A stretch of DNA of 64,000 nt. It comes from Diplonema papillatum. Its lineage: Eukaryota > Euglenozoa > Diplonemea > Diplonemida > Diplonemidae. The translations under genes and the position numbers were made by a program. Where the stretch lies: NCBI GenBank assembly GCA_030068145.1, contig JAPJBO010000638.1, positions 1 to 64,000 of the forward strand, read 5' to 3'. Positions within the stretch are counted from its first letter, which is position 1. Each line of letters begins with the position of its first letter. This document shows, in pieces, positions 11,060-22,056 of the stretch. The notes under the pieces were generated by a model. It made no database searches. It had not been told where the DNA came from and saw only the letters and a program-made list of their open reading frames with translations.

Positions 11060-12169
11060 TTTCTTTTTCTTTTTTGTTTTTGTTCTCGGGGAGACTGCGA
11101 GCATGGGGGCGAGTGAGGCGAGTCGGGTGTGCACGCAGGAACCAGCGATGCCCGGTAACTGAGACGGGACCGACCCACTTTCGGTGTATGGACGACACCC
11201 TATCGACCTATCGAGAGATCGGACGTTTGTATGCAAGCTTGGCGCGTTGCGCATGCAGTCCGCAGACGGGGTGCGTGTTCTCGTACAAGGTGGGTGTCTT
11301 GCGGGGAAAAAGTCGAAACCGGCGCTAACCGCCAACGTTGTGCGCTCAGCCAACGACACCGATGCCGACACCGATTCATCCGCTGTTCCCTTGGCCAGAA
11401 AACGGGCCGCTCCATCTACTCCGCTGCCAAAAGCCAAAAGTGCTCGCCTCGATGAGGATGGCAACGTTATGCACAGACCGATGGTCCGACATATTCCAGG
11501 TCCCGAGGCAGAGAGGAACGCAACAACTCGTGTGAGGGGAAAACGGGAGGGTGCATGCTTATCCTGGGAACCACGAAGCCGTGCAGATGACCGCCTTAGC
11601 GCGCAGTGTGAAAACAGCGGCCCAAGGGCCACCGAAAGCCTCGGTTGCCTTGTGAAAGAAGCGAAAGCTAGACGGATAGGGTGGTTGCGCACGAATCGTT
11701 TTGCGCTGGTCTTTAGTAATATAATTACGCGCTGCGACGTTGAAGAAGAAGAAGCGATGTTTCTCGATCAGTGGGTTGAAAGAAAAGGCGGGACACGTTC
11801 CTATCTCCCGACAGGTTCGACCTGCATGTATGAGCTGTAACATACAGGGCCACAAGGTGAGAAGACGTTGAAACCCCCTTCCCGGGTATGTGCTGCTTCC
11901 GTTGGGAAACTGCGCCACTACCGAGGTGCACCTGCTATCGCGTTGCACCTTCCCCAGACGAATCGCAGACACAGTCGCAAAGATAGAAACGGCGCGCGGA
12001 AAAAAAAAGACGCGCTTCGTTTTGTTTGTGCGTGCCGGCGCAGCCGGTCGCCATGCTCCGGGAAGAAAGCAGCGCGCTGGTTGACGAGAGCCCACAGGCC
12101 CCGGGAGGTAGCTCCAAATAGTTCGTTCGAAACGTGCATGTGTGATCAACAGGGAGGTGGCGGGGGTGT
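11060..12169. other. Intergenic region upstream of RPL7
   Basis: About 1.1 kb between the RPL7 start and the anoctamin stop. Upstream of the RPL7 ATG there is an A-rich, AAAAAG-type leader. No frame in this stretch looks coding on either strand. Confidence 0.5.
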
Positions 12170-14558
12170 CTACTCGAGATCGAAAGCCGCCCTTCCTCGG
12201 TCTTCCCCAATGGCAGACACGCGCTCGTGCAGAGCCTGCGCCTTCCGAAAGTCGAGTCGTCGGAGCTCTGTTTGCACGTCCTCGGGAACATTCGGGATGA
12301 GCCACGACAGAACAAGCGCCAGGAGGACGACAGCGCGTTCGATGCCAAAAGCGGTAAGCAGCACCCACCGGGCTGCACCAGGGATGATTTCGACGTCGGT
12401 GGCACCCTCCTTGACGACAATCTCCCGGTAGAGGTACGGAAGATGCTGAGCGAGCTGTTCACTGCTGACGAGCAGCATGGTGTTGGTCGTGATCGAAAGC
12501 CACGTCAAGCACCACAGAAGATCCTCCCAAATGCCGATGTTCATGGCAAGCCGCGCCGTCGGTCGGCGGTGCACCCGGCACAACTTGAACAGGTCCGACT
12601 TGATCTCGATCAAGTTACACGCGAGCGACAGCAGAGCCGCAAGCGGGAACGCACTCGCAAACAGGGTAACGTACCCGAACTCGATGACCATCTCCAAGTA
12701 GTCGTCGAAGGCCTCGTACTGCGGGAGGTCAATTTCGGAAATGGCCGACACAATCGACCCGGACGCGTCCTGCTTTTTGAGCATGGCCATGACCTCCTTT
12801 TTGCGGGTGTCCGCCGCTTTGTTCATTATGAACGGCAGCACAGTCTCGCACAGGACGCGACGAAGCGCGTCGACTGTGTACAGGCCTATCAACTCATGCC
12901 GGAGACGCCGGATATCCTGCTGGATGAACCCCAGGTAGAAAAGAGAGATGTAACAGTCGAAGCTCTCGAACAAGAACCGCTTGAGGACCAGGGAGCTTTC
13001 GTGGTCAGCTTCAAACTCGTGGTTCTCCCGTCGGGTGAGCCATTCGGCGATCCTCCTGTATAGCATGTTGAGCTGCATGATGACAAGGACGTGCAGGATG
13101 GTGGGGACGAATGCGATGACGCCGAAATACTCGGCTTGGTTCGGGTCGAAAATAGCACCAGGAGCCGCGAGGTTGCTAAGAAACGGGTAGTACAGGTACC
13201 ACTCCCATGCTTGGGTCCCGTCGATGTACCCTTGCAAGTTGAGCGACAGGGTCATGACGAAGAAGGCGACGCCAAGCATGGCCACCGTCACGCCGAGGGA
13301 GACCGCGTACGCGAGCAGCCGCTTCCGGTAAGGGAAGAACTGCTCCTGCTTCCCGGTGACGCGGCTCCGCCGCAGCTCCCCCCGGAAGTCGGGGCGCCGC
13401 TCGAACTTGAGCTGCTCGTTCACGACGCCCCACTGCCAAGCCTTGCGGGCCGACCGCCGCCTCCACGAGCTCAGGAAGCAGATGGCCCAGAAGACGACGA
13501 AGATCGAGTAAAAAGGCAGGTACGGGTGGTTGTCGACTGTAAGGCCGGTCACCTGCATGTGGACGAAGAACCCGAGCCCAACAAAGGCCGGGAGGACAAG
13601 CCACACGGTGAAGCAGTTCATCCAGGCGAAGTACATGGCGAGCTCGCAGTTGAAGTAGCCGTGCAGGGCATCCTCCGGCGCCAGCGGTGAGACCACGGCT
13701 TTCTTCCACAGACGGGCGCTCTCCACGGCGGAGTGCAGGGGAGCCGAGCAGACGATGACCTCCGCGATACGGAGGGAGTGGAAGACGCTGAACGCGGTCT
13801 GCGCCGACAGCCCCTTCGCCGGCGGCAAGCCGGCCAAGTGCGGGCGGAGCCCCTCGACGCCGGACACGTGCTCCACGGCCGACAGCAGCAGCGCCGCCTC
13901 CTCGCCTTTCGACCAGAACGAAGGGTCGAAGTACCCGGCGAAGACGCTCCGCGCGTTCTCCCTCGCGAACTCCGCGTAGTCCTGCTCTTGCCCGGGCTCT
14001 TTTATCATCGGCTTCAGGTATCCGTGCCGCTCTGCTTCTTGTTCCAGCAAACTGGTCGGGGCGCTGACTAATATGAAACGAGTAGTCTGAGCCGGAAGCT
14101 TGAGGTTCGCTGACGTGTCTTTTACTGCCTTTAGTCCGCTCTGCGTGAACCTTGTAACGACGTAGTCCATAACGTCGTCGAGTGCCTGTGTTGGGTGAAT
14201 GGGATACGAATGGACTTCCTTGCACGAGGCGAAAATGCAATCCGCTGTTCGTGATTGGTTCGTGATGAGGTTCCATGAACGCTGAGCTGAGCGCCCGGCA
14301 TTACACTACCTGCATTCTCTCCCCTGCTCTCCCTTCTGAGAAAGTACTTCCTGCATGGAGCCGCAAACCCGTGTGCTTTCCTACAAGGAAAGCGCGCTCA
14401 ACAAAAAAAAAAAGGCACACTTTCGGCGCGAGCAGCCCATCGGCGAATCCGATTATGTACTCCGTTGAGGCGAGAATGTCTTTCGGATGCAGTGACGAGT
14501 GAAGCGGCGCGGTTATCGACATGCTCGCTTCGCTACTTTCCTTTGCGGTCTTCACCAT
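12170..14558 (-). CDS. Anoctamin / TMEM16-family membrane protein, two exons, 717 aa
   Basis: Exon 1 is 14558-14421 and exon 2 is 14185-12170, with donor GTGTGC, acceptor CACAG and phase 0. Exon 1 encodes MVKTAKESSEASM to GLLAPK, joined to ALDDVMDYVV. Family signatures are clear: the first helix block YFAWMNCFTVWLVLPAFVGL, the block ENHEFEADHESSLVLKRFLF with ESFDCYISLFYLGF, and EFGYVTLFASAFPLAALLSL followed by NLIEIKSDLFKLCRVHRRP and IGIWEDLLW. About ten hydrophobic segments are visible. Anoctamins are calcium-gated chloride channels and/or phospholipid scramblases. The acidic residues in NLIEIKSD and the following EDLLW lie where helices 7-8 bind calcium, but channel or scramblase cannot be decided by eye. 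The length is close to short ANO10/Ist2-like members. Confidence 0.92.
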
Positions 14559-15220
14559 CGAGCGCTCCCCCCTGCGCGCCTTGAGTGCCGTGTTGGAAAT
14601 GCGAGTCCATGTTTTGTGCCCATTCCTTGGGACAAAGGAATGGATGACGTCCTATGATCCGCCTCTCAGTCCTTCGGACGAAACTCAAAAAGAATTATCA
14701 GGTTTGCTGTCGCGGTTTACCTTTTCTCGTTCTTGGGAATTGCAATGGTCGCACAGAAGTGCGTCGCTCTCCGCTCCAATGAGCTTACCTCAGACGACCG
14801 ATGTGCGCACGACCCGGTATTGATCGAAGATGGCACGAACCTTAAGAATGGCCTCCCGAAGCGAGAAAGAAGGAGTAACGACGCCAGAACAGGGTCACCA
14901 AGTGGGTGTGTGCGGCGTGGTGCGATCTACCTTGATGGAAGTGGGCTAGTTGACGGGACGAGCTAGGGGACATGGGAGCCGAGAGGAATGATTATCCCTC
15001 CCGTCTTCAGTGCCTTCGATCAACGTCGGCAAGGTTGCTGGATCTGATCTTTCGCAGTATTGACGTTCAGGCCGTCGGTCAGTAAGTCGCCACTGCTGTT
15101 ACAGATAAGTCTCTGCACGCAAGGGTTCGCCAGACGGTGCTGTGCAGTCCGAAGATACACCATGCATTACACACGGCTGTGCGCAATAGTCATCGGTGCC
15201 CGATTTTTGCGCATCCTGAT
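14559..15220. other. Intergenic region, no gene seen
   Basis: A spacer upstream of the anoctamin start. No recognisable coding or RNA feature was found on either strand. Confidence 0.45.
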
Positions 15221-15496
15221 TCAGCTGGCTGCCAGAACGCTGTACTGATTCTGCGTTGCGTCGGTCGCGACGCTTGTTACGTGTTCCCTGTTGTCAGAGT
15301 GCAAATTTTCGCCGGCATTTCGCCTGGCAGAGGGGAAGAGGTATTCGGCGGCACCGCCGGAGGCTTTGATGGGCCCCTGTTTGGCGAGCAGCGCAGTTGC
15401 TGTCTCGGCAGCCGCTGCGCAAGCCTGGGCGTCGACGTCGTGTACTTCACCTCGCTTGTAAAGCCATGCTGTGCGTCCGGCCGACGTTGCCGGCAA
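15221..15496 (-). other. Possible 3' exon of the PDZ-EEP gene
   Basis: After an ACACAG acceptor (exon from 15496), a GC-rich frame of 91 codons ends at 15221 in the right phase to follow the exon ending at 15672. It is Ala-rich and looks coding. The required donor (GTCTGG) departs from the GTRYGY pattern used by the other introns here, so the join is doubtful. If accepted, the upstream protein would be about 877 aa instead of 803. Confidence 0.3.
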
Positions 15497-15617
15497 CTGT
15501 GTTGGGTTTGAAACGTTGGAGCAGTTAATAGTCCTGACAAAGCCAAGGTTTGCTTGGAGATGATCGTTCAGGGCACACGGAACCGTTTTCCTTCGTTCGC
15601 TACTTTGTCGGAAAGTA

Positions 15618-18460
15618 CTAATCAACGATAAGAGGAGAAGTAATATAACAGAAAGAAAAGAACTCCCAGACCTCGATGTTCGTGTCTACTAGGCCGGAAT
15701 AGTTTCGATGCCTAGTGTGGTCGAGGTACTTCGACATGCCGCCAGAACGTACGTAAGCGTACAACGGGCTTTCCGGGACGCAGTTCAGATCAGTTGCGAG
15801 GATGGCTCCGCGTTCGTCGTCGTCGGGTAGGAGGGACACATCGACGTCAACGACAATGGGAAGGTGGTCGCTGCCGTGGTCAACTGAAGGAAGACCGACG
15901 AAGGCCTGTTCTTGCTCGAGCGTAGGTGACTGCGCAGCGACTGGAGAGACGCAGCCGCAGGTGAAGATGTAGTCGGTGGTTGACCTGCCGCCGTTATGCG
16001 ACGTTGTGTACGCGGGCTCCCGCCCACGAACGGCGTGCCAGGCCGACTCGAGTTCAGGGCATGCAGGCACGGAAGGGGGAAGCGGGTCCGTGATGGACCC
16101 GCCATTGACGAACCGCGCGGTTTGCTGCAGAAGCACGTCGGTCTGCACCTTCTTCACGTCCCCCCTCGGCGGCGCGAAGTATATGTGCGCGACCGCAACC
16201 AGCACGCGCTTCTCGGTCCCGTCCTGCTTGCCGACGAAGGCGAACTCCCCGAACAACCCGACCTGCGGCTTTGCGTACCGCTCGGCCAGCGCGTCGTTCC
16301 GCAGCGGGATCTTGCGCGTGTGCCGCTTGTGCAGCCGGTCCTTCTTCCAAGCCAGCACGACGCCGTCGGCGTCGGTCTCCTTCAGCTTCGGCGCGAACTC
16401 GGCGTGGTACCCTTTCTCCAGCAAAAACACCCTCACCTCCTCCCAGCGGTCGACTTCTTGCAGCGCGATGATGTCCGGATCGTACCTCTCGATCTCGTGC
16501 TTCAGCAGCCGCCACCGGTACGCGAACGAGAGGAACGCGGGGTTCGACACGAAGCGGTATAGCTCTGTTCTGTAGTGCGCCGCCGCCCACTCTGCCAGGA
16601 TGTTGAAGCTCATCACGCGAAGCCGCACGGCGCTGCCGGAAGCCTCGGTGACCCTCTTCTTCCGCCGCTTCCCGGCCGGGCCCGCGGGCGCCTCGGTCTT
16701 CACCTCCGCCTTCATCGCGAGCAGGTCTCCGGACACCGGCACAGGGGTGTAATCATCCGCCTCCGCAAACGCGGCCGGCTGCCCTGTTTTCCGCTTGGAC
16801 CCGGTCCCGTTCTGCGGGGCCGGCTGCTCCGACTTCACCTCCGACTTTACCGGCGCGGCCCCCTCTTCCCGCTTGGCCGCTGGTGGCTGCTCCTCGCCGT
16901 CGGTTTCTTCCGCGTGGGTTCTGCGCTGTTTCTTCTCGGTTCCGCGGCGGTCGGGCGTGGCCGCGGCCGCCGCCGCGGCCTCGCCGGCCTGCTTCCGCTT
17001 TTTCAGCGCTTTCCGGCGCTCGCGGCGGCCCGCCGCCGAGGAGTCAACGTCTTCGGCGGGCTCCTCCTCCTCCTCGTCGCCGTGTTCCGGCGGGGGTTGC
17101 CCGCGGGGCTCGGCGGCTGGTGCCGCCGATTCTGCGGCGCGCTCGCGGCGGGCGGCGGCGGCCGCCGCTGTCTCCCTCTCTTCGGCGGGCTCCTCGTCGC
17201 CGTGTTCCGGCAGGGGTTGCTGCCCGCAGCGCGACGTGGCTGCCGCCGCCGATTCTGCTGCGGCGGCAGCCGCCTGGCCCCGGGCCTTGAGGGCCTTCCT
17301 CCTCCGCTCGCGGCGGGCCGCCGCTGTCTCCCCCTCCTCTGCGGCGGGCTGCTCGTCGTGCTCCGGCGCGGGGTGCTGCCCGCAGCGCTCAGCGGTTGCT
17401 GCCGCCGGTTCTGCCGCCGCGTCCGCCTGGTTCCGGGCCTTGAGTGCCTTCTTCCGCTCGCGGCGGGCGGCCGCCGCCGCCGCCGTCTCCTCCACGACGG
17501 CCTCGTCGTCGGTCTCCGCCACCCTACTTCTCGACGCGGTTTCCTGCTCGCGGCGGGCTTCCGCCGCCGATTCTGCCGCCGCCTTCTCGTCGTCCTGCTT
17601 CCGCTTTTTGAGCGCTTTCCTCCGCGCCCGGCGCTCCGCCGCCGCCGCCGCTGCCGCCGCCTCCTCCTCCTCGGCGGCCTCCTCGTCGGTCTGTTTCCGC
17701 CTTCCCGGCGCGTCGTCTGGATCGCGGTGCTCCGGATCAACTTCGACGGCCTCCTCCTCCGCCTCGTCGTCGGCAGCGTCGGCCAAGGGTTCGAACTCTA
17801 GCCGGGCCACGCGCGCGACGCTCAAGATCTTAGCGACATCGACGGCCTGTTCGTGCTGGTCCACGTTAAGGGGTGTGTTTCGGTTTCGACTTTCCGAGAG
17901 CAGAACCCACGAAGTGCGGTGATTCGAATAACGGATGTGCACAGTGACGTCATGGTGTTGCACGGGTTCAGCTATACTGCTTCGTGCGTTGCTCAGGGTA
18001 GTCGAAGACCTGACAGACACAATAATGCATCAAATTAACTACTGCTGATTGCTGTCAACGGAGCTGCACCCTTCTGTTAGTTTACCACAAACACAGGAGT
18101 TCCCCGGGGTTGCACGGTATTCGTTTTGTATTATAATACGACGAAGGTGGGCAAAGTTGACGCACGATTCCGCAATTCAGCATTGGAAAACGAAGAAATC
18201 TTCGTTGCGAGTTTCGGCAAGAGTCCTGCCTCTTTTGTATGATTGCAGGGCTGAAGAATGTCTACCCAAGTGCACACCTCTTCGACGGCGACGTTGTTCA
18301 CTCTTCGCACCTTACGTCCGACGAAGGCCTTCCCACTTTCACTCTTGCTGTGGTGAAGCTCCAAGTCCTTCGTGATCGCCAAGCCGAAACCCGCCAAAAC
18401 CCCAGGGCCACGCTCAAGAACTAAGACATCAGCGCTGCGCACACGCTTTGGCTTCTCCAT
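15618..18460 (-). CDS. PDZ protein with repetitive KR/AE linker and a permuted EEP nuclease (CCR4/nocturnin-like) domain
   Basis: Exon 1 is 18460-18278 and exon 2 is 17846-15618; donor GTGTGC, acceptor ACAG, phase 0; about 803 aa. The splice joins VRRVNNVAVEE to AVDVAKILSVARVARLEFEP, completing a PDZ-like domain (residues ~10-90). Residues ~95-460 are low-complexity, with at least four ~40-aa repeats of the form RRERRKALKxRxQ..A-rich..EHGDEEPAEE. An EEP domain starts near 466 (VRLRVMSFNILAEW) with the catalytic Glu in IIALQEVD (~521) and VAVAHIYFAPPRGDVKKVQT (~616). TTDYIF (~685) and SDHLP (~719) come next, and the DLN motif (ATDLNCVPESPLYAYV, ~746) comes last. In CCR4, nocturnin and Angel proteins DLN/DFN lies before TDYIF and SDH. 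All key residues are present, only the order differs. The relatives are deadenylases or NADPH phosphatases; the substrate here is unknown. The 3' end is uncertain. Confidence 0.78.
17984..18021. promoter_or_regulatory. Conserved ~38-nt hairpin element (intronic copy)
   Basis: The element lies in intron 1 of the PDZ-EEP gene. It contains CAGGGTAGTCGAAG and CCTGACAGACACA and is nearly repeated at 40355-40392 upstream of the E2 gene. On the minus strand TCAGG and CCTGA can pair around a loop CTTCGACTAC. The function is unknown; it could be an intronic small RNA or a regulatory site. Confidence 0.5.
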
Positions 18461-18884
18461 TCTTTCAATTCAGTGGCTCCTTCAGACCCCTTGCATATTT
18501 GCGACTTTTGTTCTCTCCTTTTTGTTGTGTGGGTGTAGACTCCACCAGAAGAATCGTGTCAACTCGAAAACGGCTGTCGACCTTCCTTGAAACGTGCACC
18601 ATTCATTCGGCCTGCCGTCCCTCTGCACGCCATAGACTGCCACCAGGGTACAGGGGGCATTCCTGTCTCTTTGTCGGTGATGCACTTCCTCATCAGTCAA
18701 GTGTAGAGTTCTTTGGCAACGACAAACCCTTCCAGTTCACTTCCAATCGATAATGCGTTGGGTACGCTCTGGCGCAGTTCATGCTGTGGTAAGCTGCCTA
18801 TATTCATACTGTTCTCAGAAACCCCCAGCACACAGCGTTCATCGCAACAGGCAGAGGTGCACTCTGACGACGTCCTTCTCCCTT
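18461..18884. other. Intergenic region, no gene seen
   Basis: Spacer upstream of the PDZ-EEP gene, to the left of where homology to the tandem-array spacer begins. No coding or RNA feature was recognised. Confidence 0.4.
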
Positions 18885-19625
18885 CATACGTAGACCGAGA
18901 AAGGGAAATGATCAGCGGCATGCTTTCCACGATGGTGAGCGGACGATGAAGACGGGACCCAAGAGGGAAGGTCTCGTGCTGTCTGGAAGACAGTGAAAAA
19001 GCAGTCAAAACGAGTGTGTGTCGACGGAAGAAACAACACTCAAACACTCTCCATTTCAAGAATGGTTTCGCTGCCACCCGGAGTCGCAGGGCCTGTTTGG
19101 GCAGGAAGCTTGCGGCCGTCGGGTAGAAAGGCATCCAAAAAAGAAGTTACCGCGGAGCTGGTGGAGAGGAAGGAAAAGGGGAGGAGATGGAATGCCGACT
19201 CCTCCGATACGACGCGACTACTGGTTTTTCGGTTTGGCATGAGGGCCTGAGAGGCCTGAAGCCCCGCTCGCGACTCGCCACGGTGGTGTGTGTTGCAAAG
19301 CGATTGAAGAACTGGTAGCGTCGCGCCGAAGGTGAGGATCGTGCATTCGTTCAAGACTAAAAATGCATACACGTGGTGAGCTAATCATCCACATGGTTAT
19401 GCAGGTTGAACACGCCTATCGTGGTCTTCATGCAACTTAGTTCTCTCGTCGTGAGTTGGTGGTCCCAATGATCAAATAAGAGATACTCGGCTCGATGTTA
19501 GTTGTGCACGGTGCCGGATTGACATACGGCCATTGTCATTCGGGCGGAGTAAGGATAGGAACCTTTAGCTTGGACTTCCTGTCGTCCCGCGAAGAAACTG
19601 ATTTCGTTTCTGATTGTTTGACAAA
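18885..19625. repeat. Diverged copy of the tandem-array spacer (left boundary)
   Basis: This segment aligns by eye with the inter-gene spacer at about 21295-22056: it shares CACGATGGTGAGC, GACGGGACCCAAGAGGGAAG and the stretch leading to the gene stop. Unlike the four internal spacers, which look identical to one another, it carries many substitutions and indels. It marks the left edge of the array. Confidence 0.75.
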
Positions 19626-21089
19626 TCAGGCTTCGCAGGGATGGTCGTCGACGGACCAGGAGAGCGAGTTCAAGAGAGCGGTAAGGCTGCCTCGGACAGG
19701 TTCCATGGGCTGGATGAGAGCGGCGTTCATCGCGTCGAAGAAGAACGCGTTGGCGACGTCGGCAGCCGCGATGGCAACTTGGTTGAACTCGCCGTCGGTG
19801 GTGAAGCTCTCAATCTTTCCAGCGAGCAGCTCGACAGACATCGTCGAAATCTTCATCGTCTTCAGCGGGTGGGTCTGCCACGACTCGACAATCTCGGCAA
19901 CGTCCTCGTTCGCTTCCATCAGCTGCTTCACAGCCGCAATCAGGAACGCAGGGTCGGTAAGGTTCACCTCCGACGGCATCGACACAGAGTCAGACAACCA
20001 CGGCAGCGTGCCGCACGTCGCCGCGTCCATGCCCAGCATCACCGACGCGTTCAGGCGGAACGAGCTCTCCTTCAGATCGCACACCATCGGTGCCGTGTAG
20101 GCCGGGTTGCCGTTCGGCTTGTCTTCCACGAACAGAGTCCCCGTCAGGCGGCCTGCAACGTTCGTCATCGTCACAGACATCGCAAGCGAGTAGTCGCCGA
20201 CCACCTCCAGCGAGATCGACGGCACCGAGTAGCCGCTGATCACCACGTCGTCGATGCCGACAGACATGTGCGAGAAAGTCGCAACGTCGTCGCCGCCAGC
20301 AATCACAGACACTGTCGTGTTCACGTTGATCGCCAGCGTCGGCCACAGCGTGCGCATCATCATCCCAAGTTCAGAGTTCGCTCCGCTTTCCCGAGGGGCG
20401 GCGTAGATGACGTTCATGATGTTCAACAGGCCCGTCGCGATCGATGACCCCGCCAGCTTCACCAGGTTCGCACTCCCGAATTCTGTCACCATGAGCGCCT
20501 CGTCAACCGCAGCCACCACCGCCGGATCAGCGTACACTCCTGCCGTCAGATTCTGCAGGAGCGGCGTCACCAGCTCGCTCACCAGCGCTTCGACCGTCGG
20601 TTGGAAAACAGGGCTCACCAAGTAATCCTTCAGGACCACAATCAACCCTTCGCAGATCACCCCCGTCACGCACGTGTGCGAAGCCAGCGTCAGCGTGATG
20701 TCCGACACGTTCAGTTGCTTCGCGTCGCCGAGCCCGTCGCTGTTCGAGAAGTTCGCTGTCAGTGCGACCCCCGTGAACTGCAATTGCACCTTCATCGGAT
20801 ACGGCACGACGCCTCCCATCAAAGCAACCATCTCGACCGTCGCTCCCACAGACCCGAGCGATACGTCCACGGTGCCCCACGTGTCTTGCACGGAAGTCAC
20901 TTCACCCGTCAAGTCGTCGGCCGACAACTCGGACATGACAATAGCCGACGCAATCATGTTCGCTGGCTCAAACGGCGTGTCTGGAACATTGATCGCCACT
21001 CCGTCGAGAAGCTCGTTCAGCGCCGTCGAGTTCACCGCTGAAGCGGTTCCAAACAGAGCCGCCATAGCCACAAACATTGATGTGCGCAT
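19626..21089 (-). CDS. Secreted 487-aa array protein, copy 1
   Basis: An intronless gene. The N-terminus is a classical signal peptide (MRTSMFVAMAALFGTASA, cleavage expected near residue 18). The mature protein is rich in Val, Ala, Leu, Thr and Ser, has few Lys or Arg, and carries about seven N-glycosylation sequons (NST, NFS, NVS, NLT, NTT, NAS, NLT). It has about six cysteines, including TCVTGVICEG and PCEA near the end. No transmembrane segment follows the signal. Alternating beta-type and amphipathic helical stretches loosely recall lipid-binding TULIP/BPI-like proteins, but I cannot claim the family. It is probably abundant and extracellular or vacuolar. This copy is the left-most and so the most 3' of the array; its downstream spacer is the diverged one. 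Confidence 0.85.
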   Translation of the reverse strand: MRTSMFVAMAALFGTASAVNSTALNELLDGVAINVPDTPFEPANMIASAIVMSELSADDLTGEVTSVQDTWGTVDVSLGSVGATVEMVALMGGVVPYPMKVQLQFTGVALTANFSNSDGLGDAKQLNVSDITLTLASHTCVTGVICEGLIVVLKDYLVSPVFQPTVEALVSELVTPLLQNLTAGVYADPAVVAAVDEALMVTEFGSANLVKLAGSSIATGLLNIMNVIYAAPRESGANSELGMMMRTLWPTLAINVNTTVSVIAGGDDVATFSHMSVGIDDVVISGYSVPSISLEVVGDYSLAMSVTMTNVAGRLTGTLFVEDKPNGNPAYTAPMVCDLKESSFRLNASVMLGMDAATCGTLPWLSDSVSMPSEVNLTDPAFLIAAVKQLMEANEDVAEIVESWQTHPLKTMKISTMSVELLAGKIESFTTDGEFNQVAIAAADVANAFFFDAMNAALIQPMEPVRGSLTALLNSLSWSVDDHPCEA

Positions 21090-22056
21090 TTTGGATTTGA
21101 GTTTTGTTGATTCTTAGCAGAAGAGTGTGGGAAGATGTCCTGCAAGGGGGGAGTGTTTGCACGCATTATGTCTTCACACTGGCGACAGCTCGCCACCTCC
21201 AGTTCACAAACGCGGTTGCAGCCATCATCAACCGAGTCTATGTGGTGTCTGCTACAGCTTCGATTCACTTGACTGCAGCGTAGTCGCCCTTCGATACGCA
21301 GACTGAGAACGGGAAACCATCAAAGGGACAGGCTTTTTCCACGATGGTGAGCAAGACGGGACCCAAGAGGGAAGGTCTCGTGCTGTCTGGAAGACAGTAA
21401 AAAGCAATGAACACGAGCGTGCTCGTTGAGAAAAGGAAAAAAAGGTGAAACCCCTCCCCATTTCGAGAATGGTGTCGCTACCATCCGGGGTCGCAGGGCC
21501 TGTTTTGGCAGGAAGCTTGCGGCTGTCCGGGGGCAAACGAGCGGGTGGAGAGGAAGACATAAGAGGTGAGGAGATGAAATGCCGACCCACTCAATACGAC
21601 GCGACGATGTTCTTCGGTTTGGCATGAGGGCCTGAGAGGCCTGAAGCCCCGCTCGCGACACGCCACGGTGGTGTGTGTTGCAAAGCGATTGAAGAACTGG
21701 TAGCGTCGCAACGAAGGTGAGGATCGTGCATTCGTTCGAAGACGGGAAATGCGTACACGTGGTGAGCTAATCATCCACATGGTTATGCACGCCTAGCGTG
21801 GTGTTCCGTTGGGCCGTGGGTTGGTGGTCCCAATGATCAAGAAAGAGATGCGTGCTTCGGTTTTAGTCGTTTACTTCTTCGTTCGTTGTCTGCAACATCT
21901 TCAGAAAAAGTCAGTTCGAGGAACCTTCCTTCTCTTTCGTTGTGCGTTGTGCACGGTTGCCGGATAGACACACGACAATTGTTAATCGGACGTAGTAAGG
22001 ATAGGAACCGTGTCGTCCCGCGAAGAAACTGATTTCGTTTCTGATTGTTTGACAAA

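Noticed and set aside
16575-17922. Long plus-strand frames (408 and 375 codons) opposite the PDZ-EEP gene
   Set aside because: Low-complexity antisense of the Ala/Glu/Arg repeat region; GC-rich sequence leaves such frames open by chance.
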